A stretch of 8,452 nt of DNA from SZUA-186 sp039714155 (GTDB lineage: Bacteria > Pseudomonadota > Gammaproteobacteria > UBA9214), in contig JBDLJX010000107.1 in the NCBI GenBank assembly GCA_039714155.1, forward strand, positions 1-8,452. The letters run 5' to 3'. How positions within the stretch are numbered: position 1 is the first letter of the stretch; the number at the start of each line of letters is the position of its first letter. Positions 7,889 to 8,452 of the stretch are shown in pieces. Below the pieces are notes generated by a model, which was not told where the DNA came from, ran no database searches, and worked only from the letters and a program-made list of their open reading frames with translations. The position numbers were made by a program, and so were the translations under genes.

Positions 7889-8452
7889 TTAATCAATTGC
7901 TTGCAGAATCTTTATACCAAATTCCTTAAGTAATGCCACGGTCTCGTTCAAGGGCAGACCCACGACCCCGGAATAACTGCCATCAAGGTGAGTAACGAAG
8001 GCTGCCGCCAGCCCCTGGATTGCATAGCCGCCGGCCTTGTCGGCCGGTTCACCGCTATCCCAGTATGCCTCGCAATCGGCCGTAGCGAGCGTGGCGAATG
8101 TCACGGAACTGTGACTGAGCCGCACCACCTCGTGCCCACCGACCAGCGCCACTGCCGTCATCACCTGGTGTATTCGGCCAGACAGTGATTGCAGCATGGC
8201 GATGCCATGTTCACGGTCACGCGGCTTGCCCATGATCGTATCATCGATAACCACTGCCGTGTCGGCACCCAGCACCGGTGTCTTGTCACCGGCATCGAGC
8301 AACGCGTGCCCGGCACGTGCCTTGTCGAGCGCCAGGCGCTCCACGAATGCAGCCGCTGTTTCGCCGGGACGCCGCACTTCATCAACATCGACTTTCAGCA
8401 AGGTGAAATCGATACCGATCTGTCGCAACAGTTCCTGCCGGCGGGGGGATGC
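7889..8452 (-). CDS. maf: Maf-family nucleotide pyrophosphatase, YhdE type (5' end truncated by window edge)
   Basis: Maf proteins hydrolyse nucleoside triphosphates to monophosphates and pyrophosphate; the YhdE branch acts on dTTP, UTP and modified pyrimidine nucleotides. Stop TAA is at 7889-7891. The frame stays open to the right edge, giving 187 visible residues starting ASPRRQELLRQIGIDF. SPRRxELL is the conserved N-terminal substrate-binding motif, so only about ten residues, including the start codon, are missing; an internal TTG at 8428 is not the real start. Further family marks are the catalytic-site GADTAVV (visible residues 62-68), the GKP that follows, and KAGGYAIQG (139-147), which fits the YhdE branch rather than the YceF (m7GTP) branch. 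The adjacent rng gene is the usual partner of this branch. Branch assignment rests on motifs and context. Confidence 0.95.
   Translation of the reverse strand, partial: ASPRRQELLRQIGIDFTLLKVDVDEVRRPGETAAAFVERLALDKARAGHALLDAGDKTPVLGADTAVVIDDTIMGKPRDREHGIAMLQSLSGRIHQVMTAVALVGGHEVVRLSHSSVTFATLATADCEAYWDSGEPADKAGGYAIQGLAAAFVTHLDGSYSGVVGLPLNETVALLKEFGIKILQAID

Noticed and set aside
1..8452. CRISPR arrays, tRNA or rRNA genes, insertion sequences, phage or defence genes
   Set aside because: Nearly all sequence is accounted for by five housekeeping genes, and the spacers (42-156 bp) hold none of these.

Overview
The window is a run of five genes, all on the minus strand, with the gene order typical of many Gammaproteobacteria. 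In transcription order (high to low coordinates) they are: maf (yhdE-type nucleotide pyrophosphatase, 5' end cut by the right edge), rng (RNase G), yhdP (giant AsmA-like envelope protein), a Nit-type carbon-nitrogen hydrolase, and tldD (zinc metalloprotease subunit, 3' end cut by the left edge). The high GC content, the RNase G sequence (very close to the E. coli form as I remember it, with the same length and the same catalytic positions) and the gene order all point to a free-living gammaproteobacterial chromosome. I cannot name the genus.

Layout: maf occupies 7889-8452 and rng 6377-7846, with 42 bp between them and a good ribosome binding site before rng. A short spacer with two adjacent GC-rich inverted repeats (6339-6368) separates rng from yhdP (2474-6304). 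A 113-bp, relatively AT-rich spacer follows, then the nitrilase-family gene (1542-2360). A 156-bp spacer (1386-1541) carries a GTAG-headed REP-like palindrome with a third competing arm, and then tldD runs from 1385 off the left edge.

How the genes fit together: maf, rng and yhdP are close and co-oriented and probably share transcription. Maf hydrolyses non-canonical or pyrimidine nucleotides, RNase G matures and decays RNA, YhdP is an inner-membrane-anchored protein of phospholipid transport to the outer membrane, the Nit protein is probably a metabolite-repair amidase, and TldD (with TldE/PmbA, not in the window) is a peptidase. They do not form one pathway. The cluster is best read as a conserved housekeeping neighbourhood.

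I saw no mobile element, phage gene, CRISPR array, tRNA or rRNA, and no evidence of a new biological system. The points worth a second look are in the spacers: the REP-like element between nit and tldD, and the paired dyads between rng and yhdP. Long open frames on the plus strand lie exactly in register with the real genes and are explained by codon usage.
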